NCBI GenBank assembly: GCA_050946375.1
Contig: JBMNUT010000008.1
Coordinates: 62,001-126,000 of the forward strand
Direction of reading: 5' to 3'
Length of the DNA: 64,000 nucleotides
Origin: UBA1794 sp050946375
GTDB lineage: Bacteria; Bacteroidota; Bacteroidia; Bacteroidales; Bacteroidaceae
Shown here: piece after piece, positions 25,556-34,659 of the stretch
Layout: each line of letters starts with the position of its first letter
Numbering within the stretch: the first letter of the stretch is position 1
Made by a program: the position numbers and the translations under genes
Notes under the pieces: model-generated
What the model saw: only the letters and a program-made list of their open reading frames with translations
Told to the model about the DNA's origin: nothing
The model's database searches: none

Positions 25556-26855
25556 AGCGGTTCTATTATGTATTGTTGTACATCGTTTGCGCCTGCGTGA
25601 ATGCGGAGGCGCAACAATTTTCTCTCTTTTTGACGATGGATGATTTGTTCCGGTTAGGAATCGAGAACAGCCTTCGGATAAAGAGTGCCAACATACAGGA
25701 ACGTATGGCCGAGGAACAACTGAAAACGGCGCAAACGGAAAGATTGCCCGACATCAGTATCGGATTGGAAGGTGGAAATATCGGGCAGCCAGTCATCTTC
25801 AGACGCGGACTGTCACAGCCTGAACGTCCAGAAACGCCCGACTGGTCGCAACGCTACAATGTCGAGTTGACACAACCCCTCTATACGGGGGAAGAATACA
25901 AAGCCATATACAACGGGCAGAAATCAACCGTCGCATTGCGGCACTGAGTGCCTCAGACGAGAAAGAATCCATCAAGTTGACTCTCCTGCGAAGTTATCTA
26001 AACCTGTTTGAATTATATAAGCAAAAGGACGTGTTGGCACGGAACATCGAAGAGGCCGAATTACGTCTGAAGGACATCCGGCAGATGCGGGAGGAAGGTG
26101 TGCTTACCCGTAACGATGAATTGCGGAGTGAACTGCAACTGACTAATGACCGGCTGGACTCATGCGAAACCGATCATCAGATTGTACTTAACTCGCAAAG
26201 CCTCGACATTCTGTTGGGGCTGGATGAGTCGCTGGTCATCGTTCCAGACACTTCCCTGCTGGAGGAAGCCTTACATACGGGGGCTCTTGAATATTACATT
26301 CAGACGGCTTACGACCATAATCCAGCCATGAAACTGGCGCAGGAGAACACGTTGCTGGCACGAAACAATGTCAAGACTGTGCAGGCAGAAATGCTTCCGA
26401 CCTTGTCGTTTCGCATCGGGAATACGCTGGCAAGACCTGTCAGCAACACGATGGAAGATTATTACAACAACACGTGGAGTATCGGAGTGAGTCTATCCTA
26501 CAGCCTTTCTTCACTTTACCGTAACCGTCACAACGTGTACGAAGCCCGCTATGACGTCGAAAGGCAGCTTTACGGCGAAGAGTTGCAACGGCAGGTCTTA
26601 CGCAATGATGTGCGGGCTGCCTACGTCCATCACAAAGAAGCACTGGAACGGATAAGGGCGCTCTCCTTGTCTGTCCGTCAGGCGGATGAGAACTATCGCA
26701 TCGTGCACAACCGCTACCTGAACCAGCTCTCTATACTGACAGACCTGCTCGATGCCACAAGCGTCAGGCTCGATGCGGAATTGCAACTGATAGGCGCAAA
26801 GACTGAGGCCGTCTATACTTATTACGAGCTTCAACGCATTTGCGGGCTCTTATGA
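25552..26855 (+). pseudogene. Frameshifted TolC-like outer membrane factor
   Basis: Outer-membrane channel component of a tripartite efflux pump. A signal peptide (MKRFYYVLLYIVCACVNAEA) and the N-terminal helices run to about 25917, where the frame ends in a stop at 25945-25947. The rest continues in another frame (AEINRRIAALSASDEKES, then LTLLRSYLNLFELYKQ) to 26855. One extra base at the GGG of 25915-25917 would restore one protein of about 433 residues. This is a single-base loss, a slippage event or a sequence error. The downstream HlyD and MFS genes are intact. Confidence 0.85.
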
Positions 26856-26872
26856 ATTGACAGGATAACAAA

Positions 26873-27949
26873 ATGATTATGACGGAAAAATGGATAAAGA
26901 AACAGCGGATGTTGAAAAGGCTGCGCATACGGAACATTACCGTAAACGTCACCTGCATCCTTTTGGCTGGAAGCTGTATCGTTTGGGCGGTAAATTACTT
27001 CTGGAAATACGTGCATTATGAGATAACCAATGATGCAACAGTCGAGCAGTATATCACCCCGCTCAATATCCGCGTAGCCGGTTATGTGAAGGAAATCCGG
27101 TTTACCGAGCACCAGTATGTCCACTCCGGAGATACCTTGCTGGTGCTCGACGACCGCGAATACCGCATTCACGTAAAAGATGCTGAGGCGGAATATATGA
27201 ATGCGCAGGGAGCAAAGGAGGTTCTGCTGGCTTCCATTCAGTCCTCACAAACCAACATAGCCATACGGGATGCCGAAATAGAAGAGACTGCCATCCGCCT
27301 GAATCAAGAGGAGAAAGAATACCGTCGCTACGCGAATCTGATGAGGGAGGAGTCAGTCAGCCGACAACAATACGAGCAAATCAAGGCGGATTATGAGTCA
27401 ACCCAAGCCCATTATGAAGCCTTGCGCCATCAGAAAGAAGCCGCCCAGTCCCAATTCACAGAGACTTCCCGGCGGCAGACCGGAGCAGAGGCAAACATCC
27501 TGCAACGGGAAGCCGCACTGGATATGGCACGGCTCAACCTTTCATACACCGTGCTTACCGCTCCTTATGATGGCTATATGGGACGGCGGTCGTTGGAAGT
27601 GGGGCAATACGTGCAGGCGGGACAGACCATTTCTTACCTCGTGCGGAGCAGCGACAAATGGATAACTGCCAATTACCGCGAGACGCAGATAGCCAATCTT
27701 TATATCGGTCAGCCGGTGCGTATCAAGGTAGACGCTTTTCCTGGCAAGATATTCCACGGAACGGTAACGGCCATTTCGGAAGCGACAGGCTCGAAATACG
27801 CCCTTGTGCCTACCGACAATTCGGCAGGAAACTTTGTAAAGGTACAGCAGCACATTCCAGTCCGCATCCGTATAGATGACGCTTCGACCGATGAAATGGA
27901 AACCTTGCGGGCAGGAATGATGGTGGAAACGGAAGCATTAAGGAGATAA
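26873..27949 (+). CDS. HlyD/EmrA-type periplasmic adaptor
   Basis: 358 residues. One N-terminal membrane anchor (about 24-44) is followed by a barrel-sandwich hybrid half (TPLNIRVAGYVKEIRFTEHQ), a long alpha-helical hairpin (about 95-210, coiled coil) and the second lipoyl half (LSYTVLTAPYDGYMGRRSLEVGQYV). It links an inner-membrane MFS exporter to the outer membrane factor. Lies between those two genes. A downstream Met six nt later is an alternative start. Confidence 0.93.
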   Translation: MIMTEKWIKKQRMLKRLRIRNITVNVTCILLAGSCIVWAVNYFWKYVHYEITNDATVEQYITPLNIRVAGYVKEIRFTEHQYVHSGDTLLVLDDREYRIHVKDAEAEYMNAQGAKEVLLASIQSSQTNIAIRDAEIEETAIRLNQEEKEYRRYANLMREESVSRQQYEQIKADYESTQAHYEALRHQKEAAQSQFTETSRRQTGAEANILQREAALDMARLNLSYTVLTAPYDGYMGRRSLEVGQYVQAGQTISYLVRSSDKWITANYRETQIANLYIGQPVRIKVDAFPGKIFHGTVTAISEATGSKYALVPTDNSAGNFVKVQQHIPVRIRIDDASTDEMETLRAGMMVETEALRR

Positions 27950-27953
27950 CGTG

Positions 27954-29555
27954 ATGGACAGATTAGTACTCGACTTGCCCATACGCCGATGGGTTCCGCA
28001 GTGGCTCGGCATCGTGACCGTATTCGTCATCCTATTGCCGATGTTACTGATGAACGGAGCCTATACGGGCAGTACGGTAGAGGTTTCCAATACGCTGGGC
28101 GTACTCAGCGAGGACATGACGATGGCTTACTATTCTACTTCGGCAGGGCTGGCTATGGCTTACCCTGTTATCCGCAAGATACGGGATGCCGCTACATCGA
28201 AAACGACGCTGCTGGCCAACCTGGTGTTTCAAACCCTGTTGAGCTTCATCTGCGGCTATGCGAAGAATATGGACGTCATCATCATTTGCAGTTTCTTCAT
28301 CGGATTCCTGAAGGCTTTCGTGATGTTCGAGGTGGTAGTGATGATTCAGCCCTTCTTTAGCCGAAAGAAGGTGCGTAGCGAGTTTTATGCCTATTTCTAT
28401 CCCCTGGCGTTTGCCGGCGGACAGGTGTCCATTGCGCTTACGGCTCAGCTGGCTTACTATTACCAGTGGCAATATATGTACTACCTTGTCATCATCCTCT
28501 TGCTGGTGGCCATCATATTCGTCCTTTGCTTTTTCCGGTTTCTTCGCCGTCCGGTTTATATGCACTTCAAGCGAGCGGACTGGAAGAGCATCCCCATCGC
28601 GGCAGGTATGATGCTGATGACCATCTACCTCTTCACCTACGGCCGGACATTGGACTGGTTCACCTCCACCAGACTGCGGATTTATGCGGTGCTGATTCCC
28701 CTGCTCTTCCTGCTTTTCATCCAAAGACAGAAAGACAACAGCGAACGCTTTGTCAGTCTGCGTATCTTCCGTACCTTCAAGCCTGCCATCGGTTATGTGT
28801 TTATGTTCTTCACGATGCTTTTTTCCACCACAAGTACCTTGGTGACAAACTATATGAATACCGTTCTGAGAGTGGACAGCCTGCACGCCAATGCACTGAA
28901 CCTGTGGCTGCTTCCAGGGTTTGCCATAGGCGGGGTCATCTGTTTCTGGTGGTTCCGCTGGCAGCGGTGGCGGTTTCGTTACCTCATATCGGGCGGATTG
29001 TTCTGCTTCGTCATCTATCTGGCGTTGCTCTACTTCGGCGTGGCGACGGACGCCACCTACGAATCTTTGCGCCTGCCTATGTTCTTTCGCGGGTTGGGAA
29101 TGATGGTGTTGTTTATCGCTTTGGCATTGTTCGTAGTGGAAGATCTTACACCGGACATTATTTCCTCCAACACTTTTTTTATGATAGGCATCCGTTCGTC
29201 CCTTGCGCCCGCCATTTCTGCCTCTCTGTTCAGTAACTGGCTTTATCAGTGTCAGTCGGAGGGAATGTACATTCTGACGGAGGAAATGCGTATGGATAAC
29301 CCCTTCTTTTCCGGACAATATGGGCAGTCACTCACCGGTGCACTGGCTTCCGGCCATAGTCTGGAGGCAGCTGCACAAATGGCGGACAACAGTTTCTATA
29401 CTGTCCTGCAACAGCAGGCCACCCTTTTGGGAGTAAAAGTGATATTGGGTTATATGCTGATACTTGCCATCGCGCTGGCAGTGCTGGCGGCATTCATTCC
29501 CTTCCATCGGACTGTAAAAGTGCCGGTAGTAAAGACGGGCGACGATATGGCATAA
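27954..29555 (+). CDS. MFS drug exporter, DHA2/EmrB-like
   Basis: 533 residues with about 14 hydrophobic segments; inner-membrane proton antiporter of an EmrAB-TolC-like efflux set. AAGGAG at 27940-27945 lies 8 nt before ATG 27954; a GTG three nt upstream is the less likely start. Four nt after the HlyD gene. Bacteroidota DHA2 members of this type are divergent, so motif A is weak. Substrate unknown; the reductase neighbours suggest toxic carbonyls, quinones or their products (inference). Confidence 0.88.
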   Translation: MDRLVLDLPIRRWVPQWLGIVTVFVILLPMLLMNGAYTGSTVEVSNTLGVLSEDMTMAYYSTSAGLAMAYPVIRKIRDAATSKTTLLANLVFQTLLSFICGYAKNMDVIIICSFFIGFLKAFVMFEVVVMIQPFFSRKKVRSEFYAYFYPLAFAGGQVSIALTAQLAYYYQWQYMYYLVIILLLVAIIFVLCFFRFLRRPVYMHFKRADWKSIPIAAGMMLMTIYLFTYGRTLDWFTSTRLRIYAVLIPLLFLLFIQRQKDNSERFVSLRIFRTFKPAIGYVFMFFTMLFSTTSTLVTNYMNTVLRVDSLHANALNLWLLPGFAIGGVICFWWFRWQRWRFRYLISGGLFCFVIYLALLYFGVATDATYESLRLPMFFRGLGMMVLFIALALFVVEDLTPDIISSNTFFMIGIRSSLAPAISASLFSNWLYQCQSEGMYILTEEMRMDNPFFSGQYGQSLTGALASGHSLEAAAQMADNSFYTVLQQQATLLGVKVILGYMLILAIALAVLAAFIPFHRTVKVPVVKTGDDMA

Positions 29556-29574
29556 TATGAGATTCATTGATATT

Positions 29575-29630
29575 GGTGCTGTAATCCGTAATCTGTGTAT
29601 GGATGCGCGCCTTCCCTTACCGTAACTTTG
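29575..29630 (+). promoter_or_regulatory. CCGTAA-type activator element B with -7 box
   Basis: A 30-nt element at 29575-29604 with ATCCGTAATCTGTGTATGGA, an 18-nt spacer and TAACTTTG at 29623-29630. It differs from element A at two positions. TTGATATT just upstream is shared with element C. Drives the carrier/reductase/hydrolase unit 29650-32770. Confidence 0.75.
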
Positions 29631-29649
29631 CCACGTAAAATCAAACCGA

Positions 29650-30639
29650 ATGGATATGAAAGAGAAAATCATCCATTTCTTCAAAATGTGGACGCTGCCA
29701 CTGGGTATGTGCGCCGGCTTTCTCATTAATTTCATGTTCCACTACATCCCGTGGCTTGCCCCGCTCAAGGTGTTGGCCAACGGGGCAAACGATTATCTGA
29801 TGCCCTGCATGATTTTCGTGATGCTGTTCACCACCTTCTGCAAGGTTAATCCACGCGAGATGCGCCTCAAGCGGTGGCACGTAGTGATGATACTGTTTCA
29901 ATTAGTATGCTGCCTGGCGGTAGCGTTACCCACGCATTACTTTCCCGGTTCACCCTATCGTGTGGTGGCACAAGGGGCATTGGTCTGCCTCATTGCCCCG
30001 ACGGGCACGGCTGCAGCGGTGATTGCCGGGCGGCTGGGCGGCAACGAGACTACGCTGACCACCTACACCATCGTCAGCAATCTGGTGGCGGCAGTGATGA
30101 TTCCGGCGGTATTTCCGTTGGTGGAGATGCACTCAGCCGGGTCGTTTACCCAGCAGTTTATGCTGATTCTCAGGCACGTGTTTCCCCTGCTTATCTGTCC
30201 TTTTCTGGCGGCATGGGCATTGAGGAAATTCTTCCCCAAAGCGCACGCCTGGATGGTACGCTTGTTCGGCAGTCTGGCTTTCTACCTGTGGGGAATTTCG
30301 CTCATCATCGCCATCGGGCTGACCTTGCGTTCGGTGGTTAACAGCCACTTCAATACCCACGTACTCTGGCTGCTGGCCCTGTCCGGACTGGCAGTCTGCG
30401 TCTGGCAATTCGGGACCGGGAAACTGGTGGGCAGGCACTATCACGACTACATCAGCTGCGGGCAGGGCAACGGGCAGAAGAATACACTGCTCGCCATCTG
30501 GACGGCTTACACCTATCTGTCGCCCGTCATCTCCGTAGCGCCGAGCTGCTACATCATTTGGCAGAACATTGTGAACTCGTGGCAGCTATGGAAAAAAGGA
30601 AGACGGGACACGACAATGAGAAAAAACGAATCATTTTAG
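29650..30639 (+). CDS. BASS-family (bile acid:sodium symporter-like) membrane carrier
   Basis: 329 residues with about nine to ten membrane segments. It resembles Bacteroidota members of the bile acid/arsenite transporter superfamily: an opening segment with paired helices, MPCMIFVMLFTTFCKVNP, and the cross-over-like stretch LIAPTGTAAAVIAGRLGGNETTLTTYTIVSNLVAA. The transported solute is not known and may be an organic anion. First gene of its unit, followed 25 nt later by an aldo/keto reductase. Confidence 0.72.
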   Translation: MDMKEKIIHFFKMWTLPLGMCAGFLINFMFHYIPWLAPLKVLANGANDYLMPCMIFVMLFTTFCKVNPREMRLKRWHVVMILFQLVCCLAVALPTHYFPGSPYRVVAQGALVCLIAPTGTAAAVIAGRLGGNETTLTTYTIVSNLVAAVMIPAVFPLVEMHSAGSFTQQFMLILRHVFPLLICPFLAAWALRKFFPKAHAWMVRLFGSLAFYLWGISLIIAIGLTLRSVVNSHFNTHVLWLLALSGLAVCVWQFGTGKLVGRHYHDYISCGQGNGQKNTLLAIWTAYTYLSPVISVAPSCYIIWQNIVNSWQLWKKGRRDTTMRKNESF

Positions 30640-30664
30640 CAACAAAACGAATCACATATAACCT

Positions 30665-31666
30665 ATGGAATACAGAAACTTAGGAAACCGGGGACTCCGT
30701 GTCTCCGCCATCGGACTGGGCTGCATGGGCATGAGCCATGCCTACGGCGCACCTGCCGACCACCGGGAAATGACGGAACTGCTGGCAAAGGCGGTCGATA
30801 TGGGGTACACCTTCTTTGATACAGCCGAAGTGTATGGCACGCCCGAACGTCCGCACGACAACGAGGAACTGCTCGGCAATGCCCTGAAGCCTTACCGCGA
30901 CCGGATTGTCATTGCCACGAAATTCGGTCTGCGCTTCGATATTCAAAGCGGCAAAGTGCCTTATCCGCTGATAGCCGACTCACGTCCCGAGACGATACGG
31001 AAGGCAGTAGAAGGTTCGCTCCGCCGATTACAGACGGACCACATCGACCTGTATTACCAACACCGGCCCGACCCTGCTGTGCCCATTGAGGAAGTGGCAG
31101 ACGTGATGCACGACCTGATAACCGAAGGCAAGGTGCTCTACTGGGGCCTGTCGGAAGCACCGGAGGCAGACATACGCCGGGCACACGCCATTTGTCCGCT
31201 CTCCGCCATACAGAACCGCTATTCGATGATGGCGCGGTGGCACGAGGCGCTGTTCCCCATGCTCGAGGAACTGGGCATCGGCTTTGTCGCTTTCTCGCCG
31301 CTCGCCAACGGACTGCTGTCCGAGCAGTACACCGCTGCCTCGCACTTCGAGGCAAACACCGATTACCGCGCTACGATGCCCCAGTTCCAGCCGGACAGTT
31401 ACGAAAAGAACCGCAGCCTGTTCAGCCTGATAGACCGCCTTGCACAAGAGAAAAGCGCCACGCCTGCACAAGTCTCCCTGGCCTGGATGCTTTGCAAGAA
31501 GCCTTGGATAGTACCCATTCCCGGCACCCGCAAGCCCGACCGCCTGCAGGAGAACGCCGGGGCGACGGACGTCGTGCTGACAGACGAAGAAGTGAAACAG
31601 ATAGACCGGGCATTGGACGTAATGCCGATGTCCGGCATATTCGGAGGAACTCAATTAACTGCATGA
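30665..31666 (+). CDS. Aldo/keto reductase (AKR13-like), copy 5
   Basis: 333 residues, cytoplasmic. Tetrad FFDTAEVYG, ATKFG and YYQHRPD; cofactor end IPGTRKPDRLQENAGATDV. Closest relative in the window is copy 4 at 24557. Lies between a BASS-type carrier and an exported hydrolase. Confidence 0.92.
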   Translation: MEYRNLGNRGLRVSAIGLGCMGMSHAYGAPADHREMTELLAKAVDMGYTFFDTAEVYGTPERPHDNEELLGNALKPYRDRIVIATKFGLRFDIQSGKVPYPLIADSRPETIRKAVEGSLRRLQTDHIDLYYQHRPDPAVPIEEVADVMHDLITEGKVLYWGLSEAPEADIRRAHAICPLSAIQNRYSMMARWHEALFPMLEELGIGFVAFSPLANGLLSEQYTAASHFEANTDYRATMPQFQPDSYEKNRSLFSLIDRLAQEKSATPAQVSLAWMLCKKPWIVPIPGTRKPDRLQENAGATDVVLTDEEVKQIDRALDVMPMSGIFGGTQLTA

Positions 31667-31672
31667 AATCAG

Positions 31673-32770
31673 ATGAAACGATTCAGTAACTTTTTTCTAT
31701 CCGTCCTGCTTGTCGGGTGTGCCGGCTGCAGCGGCGGGCAACCGTCCTCTCAGGAGGAAGTGGCAAACGACAGCCTTCTTGTCCTTCGCGAACAGGGCAG
31801 TTTTCTGATAGGCGGATCGGTCAAGACACAGCCGGGTACTTACGACACCCATCAGCCTCTGAAAGCAGAGGGGCAGACGTTGCACGGCGATCATGCTTAT
31901 GTTTTCTACCAAATCCCCGCAGGTTTTCGGAAAAACCCTCTCGTCTTTTTGCACGGTGCGGGGCAGTCTGCCAAAACGTGGGAAACGACTCCCGACGGAC
32001 GCGAAGGCTTCTCTACGCTGTTCCTCCGCCGGGGATTCAGTACCTATCTCGTAGACCAGCCGCGCCGGGGACGCGCCGGCCGCAGTACGACGGACGAAAC
32101 CATCCAAGCCACGCCCGACGATCAGTTCTGGTTCGAGAACTTCCGTATGGGCCAGTGGCCGGAGTATTATGAAGGCAGTCAGTTTCCCCGGTCGGCAGAA
32201 GCATTGGACCAGTTTTTCCGCCAGATAACGCCCAACACGGGAACATACGACGAGCAACTGATTGCCACCGATCTGGCCGCTTTGCTGAACAAGATTGGCA
32301 GCGGCATCCTCGTCACCCATTCGCAGGGCGGCGGACCGGGCTGGCACACGGCCATCAAGAGCGACAAGGTACGTGCCATCGTGTCTTACGAACCGGGCAG
32401 CGGTTTCGTCTTCCCCGAAGGCGAAACGCCCGAACCCCTACAGACCATCAGCCCGTTCGGAGCACTGAGTGCGACGTCCATCCCCATGGCCGACTTCAAG
32501 AAACTGACCCGTTTCCCCATCATTATCTATTATGGTGATTATATCCCGACCGAGCCCAGCACGAACTGGGCGATGGACAGTTGGCGGGTCCGCCTACAGA
32601 TGGCACGCCTGTTTGCCGAGTGCATCAACCGCCACGGCGGGGATGCCACGGTGGTGCATCTGCCCGAACAGGGCATTACAGGCAATTCACACTTTCTCTT
32701 TGCCGAGCGAAACAATGTACAGCTTGCCGACCTGCTGTCCGCCTGGCTGAAAGAGAAAGGACTGGACTAA
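31673..32770 (+). CDS. Lipoprotein alpha/beta hydrolase
   Basis: 365 residues. Lipoprotein signal with two possible lipobox cysteines (LLVGC and CAGC). Alpha/beta-hydrolase features: PLVFLHGAGQSAKTWETT (oxyanion loop), ILVTHSQGGGPGWH (nucleophile elbow with Ser in THSQGG) and a C-terminal GITGNSHFLFAERNN (catalytic His). Likely an esterase or related hydrolase on the periplasmic side; substrate unknown. Six nt after the reductase gene and followed by a terminator. Confidence 0.85.
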   Translation: MKRFSNFFLSVLLVGCAGCSGGQPSSQEEVANDSLLVLREQGSFLIGGSVKTQPGTYDTHQPLKAEGQTLHGDHAYVFYQIPAGFRKNPLVFLHGAGQSAKTWETTPDGREGFSTLFLRRGFSTYLVDQPRRGRAGRSTTDETIQATPDDQFWFENFRMGQWPEYYEGSQFPRSAEALDQFFRQITPNTGTYDEQLIATDLAALLNKIGSGILVTHSQGGGPGWHTAIKSDKVRAIVSYEPGSGFVFPEGETPEPLQTISPFGALSATSIPMADFKKLTRFPIIIYYGDYIPTEPSTNWAMDSWRVRLQMARLFAECINRHGGDATVVHLPEQGITGNSHFLFAERNNVQLADLLSAWLKEKGLD

Positions 32771-32802
32771 CGACTTTTCTTAGTCGCATAACACATAAAC
32801 GC

Positions 32803-32839
32803 AAGCATCTCTGGAGCGTGAGTTTCGGAGATGCTTTTT
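32803..32839 (+). terminator. Terminator of the 29650-32770 unit
   Basis: Stem AAGCATCTC/GAGATGCTT (32803-32811 with 32828-32836), extendable by a few imperfect pairs, ending in a T run. It lies just before element C, so the next unit has its own promoter. Confidence 0.75.
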
Positions 32840-32854
32840 ACTTCCGTTGATATT

Positions 32855-32910
32855 GGTGCATCAATCCGTAATCTGTGTATGGACGAGCACGTTGCCACGG
32901 CGTACCTTTG
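32855..32910 (+). promoter_or_regulatory. CCGTAA-type activator element C with -7 box
   Basis: A 30-nt element at 32855-32884 with ATCCGTAATCTGTGTATGGA, an 18-nt spacer and TACCTTTG at 32903-32910. TTGATATT upstream is shared with element B. Drives 32940-37499. Confidence 0.75.
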
Positions 32911-32939
32911 CACCATAATAAATTGAAAAATATTGGTTT

Positions 32940-33995
32940 ATGAGAAAGGCAGTTTTATCTTTAGCCATCGTCTTGTTGACTACGTGCTTATCGGTGCGCG
33001 CGCAACAGACCGACACGTTGGACATCCGGCAACAGAACATTGTACTTATTACCGCCACCACCACGCGAGGTGACTTGCAGCATTTGAAAACATCTCTTGC
33101 CCGCGGACTGGACGACGGCATGACGGTGAACGAAATCAAGGAAGTGTTGGTGCACGCTTATGCCTATTGCGGATTCCCCCGCAGCCTGCGTGCCTTGCAA
33201 ACCTTTATGGAAGTATTGGACGAACGGAAGGCGCAAGGCATCATAGACCCGACAGGTCGTGAGGCATCTCCCATCGCCGATACCCGCGACAAATATACCC
33301 GTGGAGCAGAGCTCCTCGAAGAGTTAAGCGGTGCGCCGAAAGATGCACCCAAGACAGGCTATGCCGCCTTTGCTCCCATCATCGAGCAATACTTGAAAGA
33401 GCACTTGTTCTGCGACATTTTCGAGTGCGATCTGCTGACATGGCAGGAACGGGAACTGGCTACCGTGTCTATTCTTTCTGCCATGGGCACTGGGGTAGAA
33501 CCGATGTTGAAGTCTCATTCTGCCATCTGCCTGCGTCAAGGCATTACCAAGGGGCAGCTCCGCCAAATGACGGAAATCGTGAACGGAATGAAAGACGATG
33601 ACCCGTTCGCACGCGGCACGCTGCTGTCGGACAATCCGAACTTCACCGACAAGGCATGGCTGCAAGGCTATGTATCGGCAGCGGACGGTTTTGGCTGCAC
33701 GGTGGCCAACGTAACTTTCGCCCCCGGATGCCGCAACAGCTGGCATAGCCATAAGGGTGGACAGCTCCTGCTCTGCACCTCCGGTAAAGGATATTATCAG
33801 GAGAAAGGCAAACCCATTCAGTTGCTCCTGCCCGGCGACGTGGTAAAGATTGCTCCCGACGTGGTACATTGGCACGGTGCAGCTCCCGACAGTGAGTTCA
33901 CGCATATCGCCATCGGAACGCAGTTGGACAAAGGCGGCGTGACCTGGCTGGAACCCGTAACGGACGAGGAGTATAACAGTTATAAGGAACAATAA
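32940..33995 (+). CDS. Secreted carboxymuconolactone decarboxylase-like and cupin fusion
   Basis: 351 residues. Signal peptide to about residue 21 (CLSVRA, then QQ). Two CMD/AhpD-like domains follow: about 28-95 (EIKEVLVHAYAYCGFPRSLRAL) and about 145-215 (ERELATVSILSAMGTGVEPMLKSH, then ICLRQG). A cupin at about 255-330 has putative metal ligands His269, His271 (NSWHSHKGGQ), His310 and His312 (DVVHWHG). CMD proteins are decarboxylases or peroxidase-like reductases; neither CMD half shows a full CxxC. Exact chemistry unknown. First gene of the unit with two flavodoxins. Confidence 0.85.
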   Translation: MRKAVLSLAIVLLTTCLSVRAQQTDTLDIRQQNIVLITATTTRGDLQHLKTSLARGLDDGMTVNEIKEVLVHAYAYCGFPRSLRALQTFMEVLDERKAQGIIDPTGREASPIADTRDKYTRGAELLEELSGAPKDAPKTGYAAFAPIIEQYLKEHLFCDIFECDLLTWQERELATVSILSAMGTGVEPMLKSHSAICLRQGITKGQLRQMTEIVNGMKDDDPFARGTLLSDNPNFTDKAWLQGYVSAADGFGCTVANVTFAPGCRNSWHSHKGGQLLLCTSGKGYYQEKGKPIQLLLPGDVVKIAPDVVHWHGAAPDSEFTHIAIGTQLDKGGVTWLEPVTDEEYNSYKEQ

Positions 33996-34014
33996 TGTGA
34001 AGAGACATACGGCC

Positions 34015-34647
34015 ATGAAAAAGTTTTTTGTTTATCTGATGACGGCATTTGCTGTCGTGGCATTCAATGCTTGCTCGGATGAAGACCCGGTGACAGAAGA
34101 ACCAATTACGGATACTTCCGAGACTCCGGACAATGCGGATGAATCGGACGAATCTTCCGGCGCGGCACGCAACATACTTATTGCTTACTTCAGTTGGAGT
34201 GGCAACACACAAGCCGTGGCCGAACGCATCTCGGAGCTGACCGGCGGTACGCTTTACCGTATCGAACCTGCCGTGCCTTATCCGACTGACTACACCGCAT
34301 GCACCGAAGTAGCGTTGGAAGAACGTGACACCAATGCACGCCCTGAGATTGCCACATCGGTAGAAAATATGGATCAGTATGACACGGTATTCATCGGTTG
34401 CCCCGTATGGTGGCACACTGCACCTATGATTATCAGCACCTTTGCCGAAAGCTATGATTTTACGGACAAGACAGTCATTCCCTTCTGTACTTATGCTTCT
34501 ACTTATCGCGACGAGACTCTTGCCCGCATTATGGAACTGACACCTGGTGCCACACATCTTGCCGGTTGGGGCGTGAGCGGACGAAATACCAACGGAGTGG
34601 AAGCGTGGCTGCGTGAAATTGGAATACTTGAAAATGAAGAATCTTAA
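34015..34647 (+). CDS. Lipoprotein flavodoxin
   Basis: 210 residues. Start placed at ATG 34015 (MKKFFVYLMTAFAVVAFNAC), giving a proper lipoprotein signal with Cys20; a GTG 18 nt upstream is less likely. An acidic linker (PVTEEPITDTSETPDNADESDE) precedes a flavodoxin domain: LIAYFSWSGNTQAVAERI is the FMN phosphate loop, and GCPVWWHTAPMIISTF and FCTYASTYRDETLARI follow. Paralogue of the next gene. Confidence 0.9.
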   Translation: MKKFFVYLMTAFAVVAFNACSDEDPVTEEPITDTSETPDNADESDESSGAARNILIAYFSWSGNTQAVAERISELTGGTLYRIEPAVPYPTDYTACTEVALEERDTNARPEIATSVENMDQYDTVFIGCPVWWHTAPMIISTFAESYDFTDKTVIPFCTYASTYRDETLARIMELTPGATHLAGWGVSGRNTNGVEAWLREIGILENEES

Positions 34648-34659
34648 TAAAAAGGTATT

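Noticed and set aside
28044..29318. Long open frame on the - strand opposite the MFS gene
   Set aside because: It is rich in His, Gln and Asp with no domain sense, and mirrors a 14-helix membrane protein on the + strand; codon-bias shadow.
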